DNA of 64,000 nt from Flavobacterium sp. UBA7663 (GTDB lineage Bacteria; Bacteroidota; Bacteroidia; Flavobacteriales; Flavobacteriaceae): contig NZ_DLHR01000012.1 of the NCBI RefSeq assembly GCF_002483315.1, positions 3,960-67,959 of the forward strand, in the 5' to 3' direction. This document shows positions 49,573-58,921 of the stretch, in pieces. A program made the position numbers and the translations under genes. Position 1 is the stretch's first letter. Every line of letters starts with the position of its first letter. The notes beneath the pieces were generated by a model. It made no database searches, had not been told where the DNA came from, and saw only the letters and a program-made list of their open reading frames with translations.

Positions 49573-50754
49573 TTATTCGCCTTCTTCATCATTAAATTTA
49601 AATGGATAATCGCCAAATTTTGGAGCCAATCTCTTAGTTTGATAAGGTTTTCTTGTAAACTTATTAGAAATAGCAATTATCGTAACCGAATCTTTTACTA
49701 ATGTTACATATGATGATGTATTTCCATGCCACCAGCCGTTGTGAAAGAAGTATTTTTGACCCGTTTCAAATTCTAACATACGAACTCCTAAACCATAATT
49801 TCTAGTTCCTTTACGTTCATAGCTATACCCTTTGAACATTTCGGCTTTCATAGCTGCGCTCAAAAATTTATCAGAATACAAAGCCAAATCAAATTGCAGT
49901 AAATCGCGAGGTGTTGAGTAGATGTTTTTATCGCCATATACTTGGTCTAGATATTCAAAAGCTAATCGTAAATAATTGTTTTTATAAGACTGACTCACGC
50001 TGTCTTGTTTTGTTAAATCATCAAAAACAAAAGTATTTTTCATACCCAAAGGATCAAAAATTAATTCTTGAAGCACTTGTGGATAAGTCTTTTTCGATAC
50101 TTTTTCGATGATTAAAGCCAATAAAGCATAATTGGTGTTGCAATAACCAAAACGTGTCCCAGGCGTTGATTCTAAGCCAATATTTTTAGTGGCTAAAAGC
50201 GTTAAAACATCTTGATTGGTTAGGGTTTTCTTTTTATCCCAAACGCCTTTATCATCAGTAAAATAAGCATAATTTCGTAAACCACTTCTGTGATTCAGTA
50301 ACATTCTCACGGTTGTTTTTTCGTGTGGAAATTCAGGTAAAATAGAAGTTACTAAATCATCTAATTTTAGTTTTTTTGCATCAACTAATTTTAAAATGGT
50401 TACAGCTGTTATTACTTTACTTACAGATGCAATATGCAAAGGTGTATTTTGTTTGATAGAATCGCCTTTCTCTTTGTAGGCATATCCACTATAATTTTCA
50501 TAAAGAATTTCGCCATTTTTTGCAACTAAAAACGAACCACTAAAATCTTTTGAGTTAAATTTTTTATCATAAAAAGCTTCCACTTCATTTCCCATTTTGT
50601 TTTTATAAATGGTGGTAAGTGGCGAAAAATTAACCGCAAATTCAGATACATTTCCATCGATATCTTTTACCGTAGACTCTTTTGCTTTATCTGGTTTTTC
50701 TTGGCAACTTGTAATAAATAATAATAGGCTTATGGTGAGTAATTTATAAATCAT
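49573..50754 (-). CDS. Beta-lactamase-fold serine hydrolase lipoprotein
   Basis: The 393-residue protein has a lipobox (LLLFITSC, Cys about 17) and a class C beta-lactamase/esterase domain: catalytic SVSK (near 107-110), YCN (near 200) and the HNGWWHG block near 345. Such proteins include D-aminopeptidases, esterases and penicillin-binding proteins, so beta-lactam resistance should not be inferred. It overlaps the PH-domain gene upstream by 11 bases, suggesting coupled expression. Confidence 0.9.
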   Translation of the reverse strand: MIYKLLTISLLLFITSCQEKPDKAKESTVKDIDGNVSEFAVNFSPLTTIYKNKMGNEVEAFYDKKFNSKDFSGSFLVAKNGEILYENYSGYAYKEKGDSIKQNTPLHIASVSKVITAVTILKLVDAKKLKLDDLVTSILPEFPHEKTTVRMLLNHRSGLRNYAYFTDDKGVWDKKKTLTNQDVLTLLATKNIGLESTPGTRFGYCNTNYALLALIIEKVSKKTYPQVLQELIFDPLGMKNTFVFDDLTKQDSVSQSYKNNYLRLAFEYLDQVYGDKNIYSTPRDLLQFDLALYSDKFLSAAMKAEMFKGYSYERKGTRNYGLGVRMLEFETGQKYFFHNGWWHGNTSSYVTLVKDSVTIIAISNKFTRKPYQTKRLAPKFGDYPFKFNDEEGE

Positions 50755-51190
50755 ATGGGGTATTCTTAAGCGTAATGTTGGGATTTAGGTGTTGCAATGT
50801 AGTAATAAATTCTTGTTGTTTTTCAGGTGAAATGTAAATATCATCATATTTATTATATGTAATAATTAAACCAATATGACTCAATGCTGGTTTCCAAATG
50901 GTTGGTACATAAATTCCTTTGTGATATTCAATTCTATTGATTTTAGTTATATCTATTTTACCCTTGAAAGGCCCCGATTTCCAATGCAAATTCTTGTTTT
51001 CAATCTTGTAAAAAGTGGTTTTGTAAGTCCAAATTAAAAATAGAATCACTAAGAAATGTATCGAAAAAAGCACTATAAAAGGCTCATAAGAATCTTCAAA
51101 AAAAGCAGGAATAGTTAAGAGTAATAGAAATAATATTACTCCAACATAAATGTACTTATTTAATTTACTTACAGCAGATTTAAAAATCAT
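50744..51190 (-). CDS. Membrane protein with bacterial PH-like domain
   Basis: The 148-residue protein has two membrane helices (about 13-30 and 36-54) and a C-terminal soluble domain with FYKIENKNLHWKSGPFKG, ITKINRIEY and IYISPEKQQEFI that looks like a bacterial PH domain. No binding partner is known. It is one base before the C1-peptidase stop and overlaps the hydrolase gene, so the three genes may form one transcript. Confidence 0.72.
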   Translation of the reverse strand: MIFKSAVSKLNKYIYVGVILFLLLLTIPAFFEDSYEPFIVLFSIHFLVILFLIWTYKTTFYKIENKNLHWKSGPFKGKIDITKINRIEYHKGIYVPTIWKPALSHIGLIITYNKYDDIYISPEKQQEFITTLQHLNPNITLKNTPYDL

Positions 51191-51191
51191 A

Positions 51192-52310
51192 CTACAACCC
51201 TAATTTCTTTTTAGTCTCTTTTTGAATTCCATCTTTGTGTACCATAACAGAAATTGCTTTTAATTTCATATAAGATACACTCATGTATACATAACCGCCG
51301 TTAGCCACTTTCTTTTCGTCGCTTCCCCAAGAGTTTTTTACTTTGTAATATACATTTCCTTTTTGATCTTTTACTTTACCCACAATATGCATTAAATGGT
51401 CGTCAGTGGTAGATAAATTTTCAAATTCTTGTTGGCGATATTCTGGTGTGATATTTTTTTCAATTATAATTTCGGCTAAACCAGTTTTAGTATCTTCTTC
51501 TTTTTCTGGAACAAAAGCCACTCCATATTTTCCTGAAAATGTTGCTTCCGAAACATCACAATCTAATGAAAGCGAATAGCCGTTTGCTAATGCATTATCA
51601 ATATTGGTAATGAATTCATCCAAAGGCAAATTGTACATACTTCCGTTTGAAAAATTATCAGGAATATTCAAAATGAACGGTTTGTAATTCGCTTCATGTG
51701 TAAAAGAAGTCAAGGTGATATAATTTTCAGGTTTAATTTTAGTAAATTCAGCAAATGATTTTGGTGTGTAATTTTTGCCTTCGTATTCAAATTTTGTTGG
51801 AATACTTCCTAAATAAATGTCTAAAACTGCATTAATAGCTTGTTTCCAATTTTTAGATAATTTACCACTTGGATTTGAAACATACGTTTTTAACATCGCT
51901 TCCAAAACCGCTACCATTTCAGCATGATTGTGTTTCGATTCACCATCGTTTAAACCATCAAAAATGCTATTCGGAACCAAACCATTTTTAGCAACACTAT
52001 TTAATACATCGTGTGCCAAAGCTCCTTCACTAAAATTAGCTTTTCCTTGACGCATTACATAGTTTTCGGCTTTAGCCAAATAAGTGGTTCGAGCTTGAAA
52101 CATCTCAGAAAGGTCGATTTTCTTACCTGTTAAACGAATAATTTCGGATTCTAAAAACGAAGAAGTTGAGAAACTCCAACACGTTCCCGTAATATCTTGA
52201 GAGATGACTGGCAAACATTCTACATCATTAACTTTCTGAAATTCATAGTTTTGAGCCGAAGCCGAAAATAGTACAGATGCAAACAGCAATCCGATATATA
52301 GGTTTTTCAT
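51192..52310 (-). CDS. Exported C1-family cysteine peptidase (bleomycin-hydrolase-like)
   Basis: The 372-residue protein has a signal peptide (LYIGLLFASVLFSASAQ) and a papain-type catalytic set: Cys in DITGTCWSFS (near 42), His in DDHLMHIVG (near 315) and Asn in KVKNSWGSD (near 333). The layout is the PepC/bleomycin hydrolase branch, but the signal peptide places it outside the cytoplasm, unlike classical PepC. I chose the ATG at 52310 for that signal; the 51-residue upstream extension from 52463 is repeat-rich and overlaps the divergent gene. Confidence 0.88.
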   Translation of the reverse strand: MKNLYIGLLFASVLFSASAQNYEFQKVNDVECLPVISQDITGTCWSFSTSSFLESEIIRLTGKKIDLSEMFQARTTYLAKAENYVMRQGKANFSEGALAHDVLNSVAKNGLVPNSIFDGLNDGESKHNHAEMVAVLEAMLKTYVSNPSGKLSKNWKQAINAVLDIYLGSIPTKFEYEGKNYTPKSFAEFTKIKPENYITLTSFTHEANYKPFILNIPDNFSNGSMYNLPLDEFITNIDNALANGYSLSLDCDVSEATFSGKYGVAFVPEKEEDTKTGLAEIIIEKNITPEYRQQEFENLSTTDDHLMHIVGKVKDQKGNVYYKVKNSWGSDEKKVANGGYVYMSVSYMKLKAISVMVHKDGIQKETKKKLGL

Positions 52311-52428
52311 AAATCTTATTGTTTTGAACTTGCAATATAATGCAAAAAATGAATTATTTTTACCAAAACAAATACAAAAATCAAGGGAAAGTTCAAATTC
52401 AATTTTAAAAGAAAATATCAAGACATTC

Positions 52429-52797
52429 ATGGAATTAAACGAACCAACAGAAAGAATATTCAATTTAGATGAAAGATTAGTTAGATTTGCTGGAGAATCG
52501 ATTTTCTTTGTTAGAAAATTAGCTAAGTCATATGAATTAGAATATTACAAAAATCAATTAATTCGTTCTTCAGGAAGTGCTTCTTTAAATTATGGTGAAT
52601 CTCAAGGAACAATTACGGATAAAGATTACGTTTTTAAATTATCATTAGTTGTAAAAGAATTAAAAGAATCAAGAAATTCACTCCGAGTTTTAAATTACAT
52701 CAAAGAAGGTGAAGAGAATGAAAGAAATTGGCTTTTGTCAGAAGTAGAAGAATTAATTGCAATTACATCAAGAATGATGTTAAACAAATTGAAATAA
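52429..52797 (+). CDS. Four-helix-bundle protein (23S IVS type)
   Basis: The 122-residue all-helical protein matches the four-helix-bundle family: MELNEPTERIFNLDERLV, FFVRKLAKSYELEYYKNQLIR with the RSSGSASLNYGES motif, and a C-terminal ELKESRNSLRVLNYI stretch. Relatives are often found inside 23S rRNA intervening sequences or as free-standing genes; no rRNA is near here. I chose the ATG at 52429 because the frame from 52324 starts in promoter-like, repeat-word DNA. Function unknown. Confidence 0.85.
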   Translation: MELNEPTERIFNLDERLVRFAGESIFFVRKLAKSYELEYYKNQLIRSSGSASLNYGESQGTITDKDYVFKLSLVVKELKESRNSLRVLNYIKEGEENERNWLLSEVEELIAITSRMMLNKLK

Positions 52798-52872
52798 TAT
52801 TTTTAAACACAATACTTTTGAAATTGAACTTGAATTTGCCCTTGCCCTTGAAAAATAAAATAAATTAAAAAT

Positions 52873-53712
52873 ATGAGCACAATTAACTGGAAAACCGTAA
52901 GAGAATTTGAAGATATAACTTATAAAAAATGTGATGGCGTTGCCCGAATTGCCTTCAACCGACCTGATGTTAGAAATGCATTTCGTCCAAAAACTACTAA
53001 AGAATTAATAGAAGCATTTTACGATGCACAAGAAGATACATCAATTGGAGTTGTGTTACTTTCTGCGGAAGGACCAAGTTCTAAAGATGGCATTTGGAGT
53101 TTTTGTAGTGGTGGAGATCAAAAAGCGCGTGGACACCAAGGTTATGTTGGTGAAGACGGTTATCACAGATTGAATATTTTAGAAGTACAACGTATGATTC
53201 GTTTCATGCCAAAAGCCGTGATTTGTGTAGTTCCGGGTTGGGCTGTTGGTGGCGGACATTCGCTTCACGTAGTTTGTGATTTAACGTTGGCTAGTAAAGA
53301 ACATGCTATTTTTAAACAAACCGATGCAGATGTGACCAGTTTTGATGGTGGTTATGGTTCGGCTTATTTAGCAAAAATGGTAGGGCAAAAGAAAGCTAGA
53401 GAAATTTTCTTCTTAGGTAGAAATTACTCAGCACAAGATGCTTTTGAAATGGGAATGGTAAATGCCGTAATTCCTCATGCTGAATTAGAAGATACAGCTT
53501 ATGAATGGGCACAAGAAATTTTAGCAAAATCACCAACATCAATTAAAATGCTAAAATTTGCCATGAATTTAACCGATGATGGCATGGTAGGACAACAAGT
53601 TTTTGCAGGAGAAGCCACTCGATTAGCCTACATGACAGACGAAGCAAAAGAAGGAAGAGATGCGTTCCTAGAAAAACGTAAGCCTAACTTTGAAAAGAAA
53701 TATTTGCCTTAA
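52873..53712 (+). CDS. menB: 1,4-dihydroxy-2-naphthoyl-CoA synthase MenB
   Basis: The 279-residue crotonase-fold enzyme has the MenB-specific FCSGGDQKARGHQGY loop, the VVPGWAVGGGHSLHVVCDL segment and TSFDGGYGSAYLA with its conserved Asp and Tyr positions. It cyclises o-succinylbenzoyl-CoA in menaquinone synthesis. It leads the men group with menA (56006) and menC (58922), though unrelated genes lie between. Confidence 0.96.
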   Translation: MSTINWKTVREFEDITYKKCDGVARIAFNRPDVRNAFRPKTTKELIEAFYDAQEDTSIGVVLLSAEGPSSKDGIWSFCSGGDQKARGHQGYVGEDGYHRLNILEVQRMIRFMPKAVICVVPGWAVGGGHSLHVVCDLTLASKEHAIFKQTDADVTSFDGGYGSAYLAKMVGQKKAREIFFLGRNYSAQDAFEMGMVNAVIPHAELEDTAYEWAQEILAKSPTSIKMLKFAMNLTDDGMVGQQVFAGEATRLAYMTDEAKEGRDAFLEKRKPNFEKKYLP

Positions 53713-53765
53713 TTTAGGGAATAGAACAAAGAGAAAAGAATAAAGATTTTTAATAAACTATTTCT

Positions 53766-54344
53766 ATGAACGAATTCTCAAATAATCCAATCGAAATTGA
53801 CCAACTTCCAAAGTTTGAAGAAGTTCAATTAAAAGGACTTCATCCAAAGTATATAAACGTATTACTTTTTAATTTTTTATTGCTTTTTATTTTAATAATT
53901 GGGGGATTTTCAACCTTATTTTATTTTAAAAAAGATGCTTTTTCAAATAGTACTTGGATATTAATTCTTGTTGGGATTTTAGTTTTTCTTGCTGGATTAA
54001 TAGTTTTTACGAAGCTTAGTTTCAATAAAAAAGGATATGCTTTTAGAGAACATGACACCATTTATAAATCAGGTTTAATTTCGGAAACGACTACAATTAT
54101 TCCTTTCAACAGAGTGCAACATGTAGCTTTACATCAAGGATTTATTTCTCGCAAATTAGGTTTGGCTTCCATCGAATTATTCACCGCGGGCGGTAGTAGT
54201 TCCGATTTAGAAATTCCGGGCTTACTTCTGGCTGATGCTCAAATTATTAAAAATTTGGTTTCCCAAAAAATCAATCCACCTAAGAAGGAGGAAGTTATTG
54301 AACCATTTTCAAACGAATCATTTTTAACTGCAGAAAATGAATAA
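53766..54344 (+). CDS. Bacterial PH-domain membrane protein, YdbS-like
   Basis: The 192-residue protein has two membrane helices (about 35-50 and 62-78) and one bacterial PH (DUF304) domain with YKSGLISETTTIIPFNRVQH and GLASIELFTAGG. YdbS-like proteins in Bacillus are usually encoded beside YdbT, as here, and together with it are linked to antimicrobial peptide resistance in some species; the role here is unproven. It overlaps the next gene by 8 bases. Confidence 0.88.
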   Translation: MNEFSNNPIEIDQLPKFEEVQLKGLHPKYINVLLFNFLLLFILIIGGFSTLFYFKKDAFSNSTWILILVGILVFLAGLIVFTKLSFNKKGYAFREHDTIYKSGLISETTTIIPFNRVQHVALHQGFISRKLGLASIELFTAGGSSSDLEIPGLLLADAQIIKNLVSQKINPPKKEEVIEPFSNESFLTAENE

Positions 54345-55839
54345 ATCAACCGATTTCTCGCAACCCCAACGTCAATCGCTTCCAGGAATTTTGGTCATGT
54401 TTGCCAATTCCCTGCAGAAGACGGTTCGCGCTTTGTGGCCGATGCTTTTGATTTGGTTAGTAAAATTTGATTCCTTAAATAAACTCATTTTTTTTGGAAG
54501 CATAGCAGGAGTTGTGATAATAATTGGTGTGATTTCATACTTACAATATTTGTTTTTTACGTTTCATATTGATGAAGAAAATAGCGAATTCGTCATTCAG
54601 AAAGGTGTTTTCAATAAAACTAGAATTACCATTCAGTTGCATAAAATTCAACAAGTTAATATCAATCAAAGTTTAATTCAACGATTAGTTGGAGTTCATA
54701 AATTAGAAATTGATACTGCAGGAAGCGATAAAAAAGAAGCTTCTATTAGTGCTATTTCACATGATTTAGCCACTATTTTAAAAGAACGATTAATCAATCA
54801 TTCGCAACAAGAAACGATTGCCCATTCTGAAAAAGTTGCTATTGAAGAAAGCTCGACTTCTTTCATTAAAATTGGTTTGTTGAGTTTGGTGAAGATTGGT
54901 TTCACATCGAATTATATTAAAAGTTTTGCTTTAATTTTTGTCTTTTTTACAACAATTATTGAAAATCTACAACAGTTAAACACAGATGTAATCAACGAAG
55001 ATGAAGTAACGAATTATTTGGATGCATTGCCTAATATTACTTCATTTATGATAGTTGTAGGGATTTTTATTGTGTTAATTTTGATAGTAAACTTAATTCG
55101 TACCATTCTAAAATATTTTGATTTTACTATCCAAAAAAGCAAGCAAGCGATTGTGTTGTCTTACGGATTACTATCTACAAAAAACACGTTGTTAAATCCG
55201 AATAAAGTTCAAAAAATTAAAATTACACAAAACTATTTTCAAAAGAAGTTAGATGTTACCACTATTGGAGTTCATCAGGCTTCTAGCGATGTAGAAAAAG
55301 TAAAAGAAAAAGACCAAATTGAAGTTCCAGGATGTTCTGCAAGCGAGCGCGATGTTATTCTGAATTTGTTATTAAGTCAATTGCCAGAAAAAGGGAAGAA
55401 GTATTCACCTAATTGGAGAAAATTTGCAGTCAACACCTTTTTTCTTCTTGTATTACCAGTTTTAATTTCAATTGCAATAAATTTTAAATTGCACTTTGTT
55501 ACTTGGAATGAATGGATGCTTTACACAAGTTTTTTTGTCATTTTTGCTATTGTTTTGCTATGGTTTTCATTTAAAAATTATAAACTTTTTGTTTCCAATG
55601 ATTTTATCATCAAGCAAAATGGCGCTTGGGATATTGATACAATAATTATTGAACCTTATAAAATTCAAGCCATTGAAACCCAACAGTTTTTTTGGCAGAA
55701 GTCAGCTGATATTGGTTCTGTTCGTCTTTCAACAGCTGGAGGAACAGTTAATTTTTCAACAACAAATTATTCGGAAGTAAAGAAACTAACTAATTATTGG
55801 TTGTATCAAGTGGAAACTTCAGATAAGAATTGGATGTAG
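54337..55839 (+). CDS. Bacterial PH-domain membrane protein, YdbT-like
   Basis: The 500-residue protein has paired membrane helices near 25-60, 190-245 and 360-410, each followed by a PH-like domain (FVIQKGVFNKTRITIQLHKI; IVLSYGLLSTKNTLLNPNKV; FIIKQNGAWDIDTIIIEPYK). The three-module layout is that of YdbT. The 8-base overlap with the YdbS-like gene suggests the two form a complex, which is an inference. Confidence 0.88.
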   Translation: MNKSTDFSQPQRQSLPGILVMFANSLQKTVRALWPMLLIWLVKFDSLNKLIFFGSIAGVVIIIGVISYLQYLFFTFHIDEENSEFVIQKGVFNKTRITIQLHKIQQVNINQSLIQRLVGVHKLEIDTAGSDKKEASISAISHDLATILKERLINHSQQETIAHSEKVAIEESSTSFIKIGLLSLVKIGFTSNYIKSFALIFVFFTTIIENLQQLNTDVINEDEVTNYLDALPNITSFMIVVGIFIVLILIVNLIRTILKYFDFTIQKSKQAIVLSYGLLSTKNTLLNPNKVQKIKITQNYFQKKLDVTTIGVHQASSDVEKVKEKDQIEVPGCSASERDVILNLLLSQLPEKGKKYSPNWRKFAVNTFFLLVLPVLISIAINFKLHFVTWNEWMLYTSFFVIFAIVLLWFSFKNYKLFVSNDFIIKQNGAWDIDTIIIEPYKIQAIETQQFFWQKSADIGSVRLSTAGGTVNFSTTNYSEVKKLTNYWLYQVETSDKNWM

Positions 55840-55905
55840 AAGAGATGGAAGTAGGGAGTCTGAAGTAGCGAGTTTGATATTATTGACTTAGTTTTGTTAT
55901 TCCGC

Positions 55906-55927
55906 CGAAGTAGGAATCTCCTACGAA
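55906..55927. repeat. Short palindrome in the YdbT-menA spacer
   Basis: GTAGGA (55910-55915) and TCCTAC (55919-55924) form a 6-3-6 hairpin inside cgaagtagg...ctacgaagtag, so the flanks repeat cgaagtag. The remaining spacer (55840-56005) is made of gaagtag and gaaacctgaaa words. Confidence 0.6.
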
Positions 55928-56005
55928 GTAGCCTTACATTTGAGCGAAGCGAAAACCAACAAACCTGAAACCTGAAATGTGAAACTTGAAACAAAAATAT
56001 TAAAC

Positions 56006-56902
56006 ATGAAACACTGGATACAAGCCGCACGATTACGAACCTTACCACTTTCCGTTTCTGGAATTATTGTGGGAAGTGCCTATGCTCATTATCAAGGATA
56101 TTCCGATTGGAGAATTGTAATTTTAGCGCTGCTAACTACGTTAGGATTGCAAGTTTTGTCTAATTATGCAAACGATTATGGAGATGGTGTAAAAGGAACT
56201 GATGCCAACAGAATAGGAGAAAAGCGTATGGTTGCAGCTGGTGTTATTACAGCACAACAAATGAAAAAAGCCGTTATAATAACAGCAGCTTTGACTTTTA
56301 TAATTGCATTATTATTGATTTACATAGCTTTTGGAAAAGAAAATTTTGCTCTAAGTTTGATTTTCATTTTATTAGGAATTGGTTCTATTGGTGCTGCTAT
56401 TAAATACACAGTAGGTAAAAGCGCATACGGTTACAGTGGTTTTGGTGATTTGTTTGTGTTTATTTTTTTTGGATTAGTTTCGGTGATAGGCTCTAATTTT
56501 TTGTTTACAAAAGAATTAGACGGTATACTTTTCTTACCTGCATTTGCTATTGGTTGTCTTAGCGTTGCTGTTTTAAATTTAAACAATATGCGCGACATTG
56601 AAAATGATAAAATCGCTGGAAAGAATACATTGGTTGTAAAACTAGGTTCTGAAAACGCCAAAGTATATCATTATGGATTGATAATTTCTGCTTTTCTTTT
56701 ATTAATTCTTTTTGGGAATCAACTGCTGTTTTCATTACCACAATACAGTTTCGCTTTGGTTTTTATTATTTTGTTCAATCATTTAAAAACAGTGAATAAA
56801 AACAAAATTCCTAAAGAACTAGATTCCGAATTAAAAAAAGTGGCTTTGAGTACTTTTTTAATTAGCATGCTTTTAGCAGTAAGTTTAGTAATTTTGTCTT
56901 AA
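56006..56902 (+). CDS. menA: 1,4-dihydroxy-2-naphthoate prenyltransferase MenA
   Basis: The 298-residue UbiA-family protein has the prenyl-diphosphate motif NYANDYGDGVKGTD (near 50) and a second Asp-rich motif NNMRDIENDKIAGK (near 195) among about eight membrane helices. It attaches the polyprenyl tail in menaquinone synthesis. I chose the ATG at 56006 (MKHWIQAARLRTLPLS); the ATG at 55979 lies in repeat-word DNA. Confidence 0.95.
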   Translation: MKHWIQAARLRTLPLSVSGIIVGSAYAHYQGYSDWRIVILALLTTLGLQVLSNYANDYGDGVKGTDANRIGEKRMVAAGVITAQQMKKAVIITAALTFIIALLLIYIAFGKENFALSLIFILLGIGSIGAAIKYTVGKSAYGYSGFGDLFVFIFFGLVSVIGSNFLFTKELDGILFLPAFAIGCLSVAVLNLNNMRDIENDKIAGKNTLVVKLGSENAKVYHYGLIISAFLLLILFGNQLLFSLPQYSFALVFIILFNHLKTVNKNKIPKELDSELKKVALSTFLISMLLAVSLVILS

Positions 56903-56930
56903 TTAAATTTTTAATTTAACATCTAACGTT

Positions 56931-57608
56931 ATGAAAATCACATTCTACGGACACGCTTGTATCGGAATTACATTAAATGATGTTCACATTTTAGTTGACC
57001 CATTTATTTCGGGTAATCCAAAGGCTTCTCATATTGACATAAATACGTTGGAAGCCGATTTTATTTTGCTAACTCACGCACATCAAGATCATATTTTAGA
57101 TGTAGAAGCAATTGCTAAACGAACAGAAGCGGTTATTGTTTCTAACTACGAAATTGCATCACATTACGGAAACAAAGGTTTTAATTACCATCCAATGAAT
57201 CATGGTGGAAGTTGGGATTTTGAATTTGGAACGGTGAAATATGTAAACGCTATTCACACGTCTTCTTTTCCTGATGGAAGCTACGGAGGACAACCTGGCG
57301 GATTTGTAATCGAGGGCGAACACAAAAATATCTACATTGCTGGCGACACCGCTTTAACAATGGATATGAAATTAATTCCAATGAGAACCAAGTTAGATTT
57401 AGCGATTTTACCAATTGGAAGTAATTTTACAATGGATGTCGAAGATGCTATTATTGCTTCTGATTTTGTACAATGTGATAAAGTTTTGGGTTATCATTTT
57501 GATACGTTTGGGTATATCGAAATCAATCATGAAGACGCTAAACGCAAATTTTTCGATAAAGGAAAAGATTTGATGTTATTAGAAATCGGGCAAAGTATTG
57601 AATTGTAA
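56931..57608 (+). CDS. UPF0173 metal-dependent hydrolase
   Basis: The 225-residue metallo-beta-lactamase-fold protein has THAHQDHILD (metal His-x-His-x-Asp-His, near 48-56), a second His in SFPDG-flanking AIHTSS, and AGDTALTMDM. It matches the UPF0173 family of unknown substrate. It sits 28 bases after menA, with the TPR protein 41 bases downstream. Confidence 0.92.
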   Translation: MKITFYGHACIGITLNDVHILVDPFISGNPKASHIDINTLEADFILLTHAHQDHILDVEAIAKRTEAVIVSNYEIASHYGNKGFNYHPMNHGGSWDFEFGTVKYVNAIHTSSFPDGSYGGQPGGFVIEGEHKNIYIAGDTALTMDMKLIPMRTKLDLAILPIGSNFTMDVEDAIIASDFVQCDKVLGYHFDTFGYIEINHEDAKRKFFDKGKDLMLLEIGQSIEL

Positions 57609-57649
57609 TTCTTTGGCACCCAAATTGTATTTATCTATTAAAAATTAAA

Positions 57650-58846
57650 ATGAATAAACTTTTATATTTAGTATCAGCCTTATTGTTATCAACTTCGTTT
57701 TTTGGTCAAAAAGATGGTTTTTGGGACAAAGAACGCGCTACAACAAAAGAAATTAAACTTTCAGCAGGAAAACGAACACTTATTAAAGCCGAAGATTTAC
57801 CTGTTGGAACTACCGAATTTGTATACCGAATTACCGTTTTAGATGAAAATCAAAAACTAACTTCAAGTTTGGTTTCGGTATTAAAAGCCATTCCAGATCC
57901 AACCGGAATTAGTCAAGGAACAGCTGGAGCGATTCATTTGACTTCCGCAATTTCGGGTGATGATAAATGCACGTTTGCCTTATTTCAAGAAGCAAATGCA
58001 GCTAATTTATTTTTGAAAGAAGGAAAAACGGATAGAGCGTGTTGGGAACAAAAAGAAAAAGTGAATAAAGACGCCAAGTTGATTTCGTCTTCTTCTTTAT
58101 GTTTGACCAATTTGCCTAATCTATGGTTCGGATTCGAAAGTCAGAATTGGGTTATGAACCAAAAAATTGTCTTAGAAGTAGTGCCTTGGGTAGATTATAA
58201 AGCAAGTAGAGGTTGGACCAAACAAAACAAAAAAGAACTTGAAACAGAAATTGCAAGACTAGATTTTGTTAGTTCACTTTCTAAAAAAGAAATTTTTTCT
58301 GGAGAATTTATAGATTTATTAATTGGAAAATATAAATACAAGGAATTTAAAGATTTATTACTATCTGAAAAAGCAAATAGTATTCAAAATCTTGCGATTC
58401 AAGCAGTTCAAAACACCAAACAGATGAATGATTTTTTAGAATTTAAAAGAAAAACAGCTTGGGACTTTTATAAGAAAAACCAACATCAGAAAGCAATTGA
58501 TTATATTTTAAAAGAGATTGTAGATAACAAATGGGCACAAGCTAAAGATTACAGTGCTTTAGGAGATATTTATATAGAAACGAAACAATTTGTTAAGGCT
58601 AAGGAATCCTATTTTAAAGCTACTCAATTAGATAATAATCAACTTTGGTATCAGTTAAAATATGCAAATTCTTTAGTGTTTAATGAAGATATCTCTCAGG
58701 CTAAAGAAATACACAAAAAATATAAGAGTAACAATATTGATGTAAAAACCTCTTGGATTCAACAGGCTAAATTTGATATAGATTTTTATAAATCAAAAGG
58801 TTTGAATGTTGATGATTTCAAGAAAATATTGAGAATATTAGAATAA
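57650..58846 (+). CDS. Secreted TPR-containing protein
   Basis: The 398-residue protein has a signal peptide (LVSALLLSTSFFGQ), an N-terminal beta-rich part (FVYRITVLDENQKLTSSL) and TPR-like helices in residues of about 265-380 (AIDYILKEIVDNKWAQAKDY; KAKESYFKATQLDNNQLWYQ). TPR proteins scaffold complexes; no partner is visible. It is placed between UPF0173 and menC in the men region, but a link to menaquinone is not shown. Confidence 0.8.
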   Translation: MNKLLYLVSALLLSTSFFGQKDGFWDKERATTKEIKLSAGKRTLIKAEDLPVGTTEFVYRITVLDENQKLTSSLVSVLKAIPDPTGISQGTAGAIHLTSAISGDDKCTFALFQEANAANLFLKEGKTDRACWEQKEKVNKDAKLISSSSLCLTNLPNLWFGFESQNWVMNQKIVLEVVPWVDYKASRGWTKQNKKELETEIARLDFVSSLSKKEIFSGEFIDLLIGKYKYKEFKDLLLSEKANSIQNLAIQAVQNTKQMNDFLEFKRKTAWDFYKKNQHQKAIDYILKEIVDNKWAQAKDYSALGDIYIETKQFVKAKESYFKATQLDNNQLWYQLKYANSLVFNEDISQAKEIHKKYKSNNIDVKTSWIQQAKFDIDFYKSKGLNVDDFKKILRILE

Positions 58847-58849
58847 ATT

Positions 58850-58921
58850 AATCAATTTCAATTTCAAAAATCAACTTCAAGATTTTGAAATTTGTACTTG
58901 AAATTGTCATTGTACTTGAAA
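58850..58921. repeat. Low-complexity word spacer before menC
   Basis: The spacer is composed of degenerate atttcaatttcaaaaatca and gtacttgaaattg words right up to the menC ATG. A TTG-initiated frame beginning at 58892 is a product of these words. Confidence 0.7.

Noticed and set aside
49573..50754. Beta-lactamase as an antibiotic-resistance gene
   Set aside because: The SxxK, YxN and HxG motifs fit the wide class C esterase/peptidase family, and its lipoprotein form and context give no reason to claim drug hydrolysis.
52429..52797. Four-helix-bundle gene as a mark of a 23S rRNA intervening sequence
   Set aside because: There is no rRNA sequence around it; only free-standing protein genes flank it.
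55979..56005. Longer MenA N-terminus beginning MKLETKILN
   Set aside because: Those codons are made of gaaactt repeat words typical of the spacers; the conserved start is at 56006.
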